Shown: positions 23,935-28,093 of the stretch, one piece after another | Layout: every line of letters begins with the position of its first letter | How positions within the stretch are numbered: the first letter of the stretch is position 1 | Origin: DATILI01 sp035476635 | GTDB taxonomy: Bacteria > Pseudomonadota > Gammaproteobacteria > Burkholderiales > Burkholderiaceae_C | Length of the DNA stretch: 28,093 nucleotides | Reading direction: 5' to 3' | NCBI GenBank assembly: GCA_035476635.1 | Contig: DATILI010000027.1 | Coordinates: 1 to 28,093 of the forward strand | Notes under the pieces: generated by a model | Seen by the model: the letters and a program-made list of their open reading frames with translations, nothing else | What the model was told of the DNA's origin: nothing | The model's database searches: none | Position numbers and translations under genes: made by a program

Positions 23935-25626
23935 ATGAACCTCCGCTTCCACCTCCACTTCGCCTATCCAACAACCCTGCTGGCCGCCCTGCTGGCTGCC
24001 ACCTTGGCCGGTTGCGCCGCCTGGGCACCAGCGCCCACCGGCCCGGTGCGGGTCAAGGTCCTCGCGATCAACGACTTCCATGGCAACCTCAAGCCGCCGA
24101 CGGGCGGGATCCGCGTGCGCGATCCCAAGGACGCGACCAAGACCATCAATGTCGAGGCCGGCGGGGCAGAGCACCTGGCCACGGCGGTTGCGCAGGCGCG
24201 GGCCAGGAATCCCAACCACATCTTCGTGGCGGCAGGCGACCTGGTGGGCGCGACGCCGCTGCTCTCGGCCCTGTTTCACGACGAGCCAACGATAGCGTCG
24301 CTCGGCCTCATGGGGCTGGAGGTCACGGCCGTTGGCAACCACGAGTTCGACCACGGCAAGGACGAGCTGCTGCGCCAGCAACGCGGCGGCTGCCATCCCA
24401 AGGACGGCTGCAAGGGACCGCAGCCGTTCACGGGCGCACGCTTCAAGTATCTCGCCGCCAGCACGGTAGACACAGCCAGCGGAAAAACCATCCTGCCGGC
24501 CTACCACGTCAAGCGCTTCCAGGGCATCCCGGTGGCCTTCATCGGCCTGACGCTCAAGAGCACGCCCAGCATCGTCGTGCCCAGCGGTGTCGCGGGCCTG
24601 CAGTTCCTGGACGAGGCCGAGACCGTGAACCGGCTGGTGCCCGAACTGCGCGGCCAGGGCATCGAGGCCATCGTCGTGCTGATCCACGAAGGTGGCGTGC
24701 CGACCGGCGACTACAACGAGTGCCCCGGCATCTCGGGCCCGATCGTGGACATCGTGCACAAGCTGGACAAGGCCGTGGACCTCGTGGTCAGCGGCCACAC
24801 GCACCGCGCCTACAACTGCCGCATCGACGGCCGGCTGGTGACCAGCGCCGACAAATACGGCACGGTGCTCAGCGAAATCGACCTGACCCTGGATCCGAAA
24901 ACCGGCGACGTCATGGAAAGCCGGGCCGACAACCTGATCGTGCGCAACGATGTGTATGCGAAGGACGCGGCGCAGACCCGGCTGATCGCCAGCTACGAGG
25001 CGCTGGCCGCGCCATTGGCCAAGCGCGTGGTCGGCCGCCTGGCTGCCAATCTGATCCGCGACGAAAACGCCGCAGGGGAAATACCGATCGGCCAGGTCGT
25101 CGCGGACGCCCAACTCGCGGCAACGCAGGGTGCCGCCGACGGCGCGGCGCAGATCGCGCTCATGAACCCTGGCGGCCTGCGCGCCCCGCTTGTGCGCAGC
25201 GGCGACGGCCAGGTGCGCTATGAAGAACTGTTCGCCGTGCAGCCGTTCTCCAACAACCTGGTCACGTTGACGTTCACCGGCGAGCAACTCCTTCGCGTGC
25301 TGGAGCAGCAGTGGCACAACCAACCGCGGCCGCGCATACTGCAGGTGTCAAGCGGCTTCACCTATGCCTGGGACGCCAGCCGCCCGACGGGCCAGCGCGT
25401 GGTGCCCGGCAGCGCGATGCTCAATGGCCGGCCGATCCAGCCCGACGCGCGCTATCGCGTGACGGTCAACAGCTTCCTGGCCACGGGCGGCGATGGCTTT
25501 GCGATTCTCAGGCAAGGCATGGAGCCGCGCACCGGCATGATGGATGTCGATGCGCTGGAGAAGTACTTCCAGAACAATCCGCTGGTCGCCCCAGCCACGG
25601 CGGCCCGCATTCAGAAGGCGCCCTGA
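23935..25626 (+). CDS. Lipoprotein 5'-nucleotidase (UshA/NadN family metallophosphatase)
   Basis: A 563-residue exported enzyme that should strip phosphate from nucleotides outside the inner membrane, supplying nucleosides for the transporter. A lipobox LAGC puts the lipidated cysteine at residue 27. The metallophosphatase domain has NDFHG (D47, H49), AGDLVG (D102), GNHEFDHG (N135, H136) and SGHTHR (H288, H290). The C-terminal 5'-nucleotidase domain (about 365-560) has MNPGGLRAPL, FAVQPFSNNLVTLTFTGEQL and FLATGGDGF. AGGAAAG precedes the ATG. A cysteine pair at 153 and 159 may form a disulfide. Substrate could include NAD or nucleotide sugars, as for relatives. Confidence 0.92.
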   Translation: MNLRFHLHFAYPTTLLAALLAATLAGCAAWAPAPTGPVRVKVLAINDFHGNLKPPTGGIRVRDPKDATKTINVEAGGAEHLATAVAQARARNPNHIFVAAGDLVGATPLLSALFHDEPTIASLGLMGLEVTAVGNHEFDHGKDELLRQQRGGCHPKDGCKGPQPFTGARFKYLAASTVDTASGKTILPAYHVKRFQGIPVAFIGLTLKSTPSIVVPSGVAGLQFLDEAETVNRLVPELRGQGIEAIVVLIHEGGVPTGDYNECPGISGPIVDIVHKLDKAVDLVVSGHTHRAYNCRIDGRLVTSADKYGTVLSEIDLTLDPKTGDVMESRADNLIVRNDVYAKDAAQTRLIASYEALAAPLAKRVVGRLAANLIRDENAAGEIPIGQVVADAQLAATQGAADGAAQIALMNPGGLRAPLVRSGDGQVRYEELFAVQPFSNNLVTLTFTGEQLLRVLEQQWHNQPRPRILQVSSGFTYAWDASRPTGQRVVPGSAMLNGRPIQPDARYRVTVNSFLATGGDGFAILRQGMEPRTGMMDVDALEKYFQNNPLVAPATAARIQKAP

Positions 25627-26969
25627 TGAGCATGCTTGCACAGGAAGTCATTCGCATCAAACGCGACGGCAAGGCGCTGGACCCGGCCCATATCGCCGAG
25701 TTCGTGCGCGGCCTCACGAATGGCGCATGGAGCGAGGGCCAGGCCGCCGCCATGGCCATGGCGATTTTCCAGCGCGGCATGTCGCGCGCGGAATGCGTGG
25801 CGCTGACCCTGGCCATGAAATCCTCGGGCGAGGTGCTGCATTGGGATGCCGCCGAACTCGGCGGGCCGGTGCTGGACAAGCACTCCACCGGCGGCGTGGG
25901 CGACAAGGTCAGCCTGATGCTCGGCCCCATCGTCGCGGCCTGTGGCGGCTATGTGCCGATGATCTCGGGCCGCGGCCTGGGCCACACCGGCGGCACGCTG
26001 GACAAGTTCGACAGCATCCCCGGCTACCAGACCGCGCCCAGCGTTGACCGCCTGCGCGCCGTGGTGCGTGCAGCCGGCTGCGCCATCGTCGGCCAGACGG
26101 CGGAGCTGGCGCCAGCCGACCGGCGCCTGTACGCCATCCGCGACGTGACGGCCACGGTTGAATCCATTCCCCTGATCACCGCCAGCATCCTGTCCAAGAA
26201 ACTGGCGGCCGGACTGCATGGCCTGGCGATGGATGTGAAGGTGGGCAATGGCGCCTTTGCCGCCACACCCGAGATGGCGCGCGAACTCGCAGAGGCACTG
26301 GTGCAGGTGGCCAACGGCGCGGGCCTGCCCACCCGCGCCTGGATCACCGACATGAATCAGGTGCTGGGCCAGAGCGTCGGCAATGCACTGGAGATGGCCG
26401 AAGCGGTGGACTTCCTGACCGGCCGCGCCCGCGAACCGCGCTTGCTCGAGGTCACGCGCGCCCTGTGCGCCGAGATGCTGCTGCTCGGCCGCCTGGCGAC
26501 CGACCGCGACGCGGCCCTTGCCAAGGTCGACGCGGCGCTTGCCAGCGGCGCTGCCGTGCAGCGCTTTGCGCAAATGGTCAGCGCCTTGGGCGGCCCTTCC
26601 GATTTCGTGGAGCACGCCGCGCGCCATCTTGCACCGGCGCCGGTGCAGCGGGTCGCGACCGCGCCGCGTGCCGGCTGGATCACCGGCATGGCCACGCGCG
26701 ACATCGGCCTGCTCATCATCGAGCTCGGCGGCGGGCGGCGCAAGGCCAGCGACGCCATCGACCACCGCGTGGGCCTGAGTGAGCTTGCCGCGGTGGGCAC
26801 GCAGGTCGCCGCGGGCGACCCCATCGCCATCGTGCACGCGGCCGACGAGGCCGCGGCGCTCGCAGCCGGCGCTCGCCTTGTCCAGCTGGTGCACATTGGC
26901 GATGCACCGCCGGCCAGGCTGCCGGTACTGGTCGAGCAGATCGGGCAAGACCCAAAAGGATCGACATGA
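25626..26969 (+). CDS. deoA: Thymidine phosphorylase
   Basis: A 447-residue enzyme releasing thymine or uracil and deoxyribose-1-phosphate from pyrimidine deoxynucleosides. It aligns with E. coli DeoA over its length: LAQEVIRIKRDGKAL at the start, DKHSTGGVGDKVSLMLGP (84-101), SGRGLGHTGGTLDKFDSIPGY (114-134, phosphate and base site), ITASILSKKLAAGL, MDVKVGNGAFA, and a C-terminal domain with GGGRRKASD. The ATG overlaps the nucleotidase stop by one base (TGATG). It shares the operon with phosphopentomutase, which uses its sugar phosphate product. Broader use of uridine is possible. Confidence 0.96.
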   Translation: MSMLAQEVIRIKRDGKALDPAHIAEFVRGLTNGAWSEGQAAAMAMAIFQRGMSRAECVALTLAMKSSGEVLHWDAAELGGPVLDKHSTGGVGDKVSLMLGPIVAACGGYVPMISGRGLGHTGGTLDKFDSIPGYQTAPSVDRLRAVVRAAGCAIVGQTAELAPADRRLYAIRDVTATVESIPLITASILSKKLAAGLHGLAMDVKVGNGAFAATPEMARELAEALVQVANGAGLPTRAWITDMNQVLGQSVGNALEMAEAVDFLTGRAREPRLLEVTRALCAEMLLLGRLATDRDAALAKVDAALASGAAVQRFAQMVSALGGPSDFVEHAARHLAPAPVQRVATAPRAGWITGMATRDIGLLIIELGGGRRKASDAIDHRVGLSELAAVGTQVAAGDPIAIVHAADEAAALAAGARLVQLVHIGDAPPARLPVLVEQIGQDPKGST

Positions 26970-28093
26970 CGCGCGCCTTCATCCTGGTCATGGACTCACT
27001 GGGCATCGGCGCCACGCCGGATGCCGCACGCTATGGCGACACCGGCGCCAATACCCTGGCCCACATCGCCGACTGGGCGGCCGCGCGCAACCGGCCACTG
27101 CGCCTGCCGCATCTGGAACAGCTGGGCCTGGGCGCAGCTTGCGCGCTGGCCAGCGGCGCGTGGCCGCAAGGCTTGTCGCGGCGCGATGGCTTCACCGGCG
27201 CCTATACCGCGGCGCGAGAAGCCTCGGCCGGCAAAGACACGCCCAGCGGCCATTGGGAAATGGCGGGCCTGCCGGTACTCGTCGATTGGGGCTACTTCCC
27301 CAAGACCGTGCCCTGCTTTCCCGAGGCCTTTCTGCGCAGCTGGATGCAGGCCTGCGAACTCGGCGGCGTGCTGGGCGATTGCCATGCCTCGGGCACCGAA
27401 ATCATCAACCGGTTTGGCGACGAGCACCGCCGCACCGGCTGGCCCATCGTCTACACCTCCAGCGACTCCGTGTTCCAGGTTGCGGTGCATGAAGAAGAAT
27501 TCGGCCTGCAACACCTGTACCGGATTTGCCAGGTTGCGTTCGACATGCTCAAGAGCCAGAACATCGCAAGAGTCATCGCCCGGCCGTTCCTCGGATCGAC
27601 CGGCCACTACGTGCGCACGCCCCATCGCAAGGACATCGCTGTGGAGCCGCCCGGCCGAACCTTGCTCGACGTCGCCAAGGCCGCCGGCCGCGAGGTGATC
27701 GCGCTTGGCAAGATCGGCGACATCTTCGCGCACCGCGGGCTCACGCAGGAGATCAAGGCGGTGGACAACCACGCGATGTTCGATGCCCTGCTGGCCCAGG
27801 TACAGAGTGCACCGGATGAAGCCCTGGTGTTCACCAACTTCGTCGACTTCGACACGCACTTCGGCCACCGCCGCGATGTGTCCGGCTATGCCAATGCACT
27901 CGAAGAATTCGATCAGCGCCTGCCCGAGTTGCTGGCCCTGCTGCGCCCCGGCGACCTCTGCGTGATCAGCGCCGACCATGGCTGCGACCCGACGCGGCCG
28001 GGCAGCGACCACACGCGCGAGCATGTGCCGCAACTGTTCTTCGGGCCCGGCGTGGCTGGTGGCGACTTCGGCGTGCGCGACAGTTTTTGCGAC
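26966..28093 (+). CDS. deoB: Phosphopentomutase (partial, 3' end beyond window)
   Basis: 376 codons are present without a stop, against about 400 usual for the family, so only the end is missing. DeoB converts (deoxy)ribose-1-phosphate to the 5-phosphate. Alkaline-phosphatase-like metal sites are seen: D10 in LVMDSLGIG, the phosphorylated T92 in GKDTPSGHWE, NFVDFDTHFGHRRD, SADHGCDPT and HTREHVPQL. It starts in an ATGA overlap with deoA. It closes the route from imported nucleosides to central carbon metabolism. DeoC would be the next expected enzyme for the deoxy branch and is not visible in the window. Confidence 0.96.
   Translation, partial: MTRAFILVMDSLGIGATPDAARYGDTGANTLAHIADWAAARNRPLRLPHLEQLGLGAACALASGAWPQGLSRRDGFTGAYTAAREASAGKDTPSGHWEMAGLPVLVDWGYFPKTVPCFPEAFLRSWMQACELGGVLGDCHASGTEIINRFGDEHRRTGWPIVYTSSDSVFQVAVHEEEFGLQHLYRICQVAFDMLKSQNIARVIARPFLGSTGHYVRTPHRKDIAVEPPGRTLLDVAKAAGREVIALGKIGDIFAHRGLTQEIKAVDNHAMFDALLAQVQSAPDEALVFTNFVDFDTHFGHRRDVSGYANALEEFDQRLPELLALLRPGDLCVISADHGCDPTRPGSDHTREHVPQLFFGPGVAGGDFGVRDSFCD

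Overview
The window is GC-rich, densely coded chromosomal DNA of a betaproteobacterium, most likely of the order Burkholderiales and probably the Comamonadaceae. The evidence is the protein sequences themselves, the neighbourhood ffh/ypjD/pilS/pilR/ampD/nrdA/nrdB with a lysine- and alanine-rich histone H1-like gene, and two copies of a C7-GAAGCG...GGGGG...CACCAGTG intergenic repeat of a kind I associate with that family. The family assignment is inference. I see no insertion sequence, phage gene, CRISPR array or rRNA.

Layout. At the left edge, on the minus strand, an ECF sigma factor (885-1502) overlaps by four bases a single-span membrane protein that runs off the window (1-888), probably its anti-sigma partner. 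Next come a tRNA with a CAT anticodon (1744-1820) with its own -10 box, leader hairpin and terminator, a small exported protein of unknown function, and miaB. miaB and ffh converge on the first repeat copy. ypjD, a 75-residue zinc-knuckle-like membrane protein, pilS, pilR and ampD then form a tightly packed plus-strand run. nrdA has an unusually clear control region: a -35/-10 promoter overlapped by two NrdR boxes exactly 32 bp apart. nrdB and the histone-like gene follow, ending at a strong terminator.

From about 15.7 kb to the right edge is a nucleoside scavenging locus. Adenosine deaminase is divergent from a plus-strand run of ten genes: a BMP/PnrA-type nucleoside-binding protein, a LacI-family regulator, a two-domain ABC ATPase, two permeases, cytidine deaminase, purine nucleoside phosphorylase, a lipoprotein 5'-nucleotidase, thymidine phosphorylase (deoA) and phosphopentomutase (deoB, cut by the window end). 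Most junctions overlap by 1-4 bases. Read as a pathway: nucleotides are dephosphorylated outside the inner membrane, nucleosides are bound and imported by the ABC system, amino groups are removed from adenosine and cytidine, bases are released by phosphorolysis, and (deoxy)ribose-1-phosphate is converted to the 5-phosphate. The intergenic region between adenosine deaminase and the binding protein holds two perfect LacI-type palindromes 80 bp apart. One, GCAAACGTTTGC, is the core of the E. coli PurR operator, and the local LacI-family protein has a recognition helix and hinge close to those of PurR.

This is mostly ordinary core genome. The most interesting part is the self-contained nucleoside-scavenging operon and its predicted local PurR-like switch. 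Next are the NrdR-controlled nrdA promoter, the repeat placed directly behind stop codons, and a 25-bp duplication at the permease gene junction.
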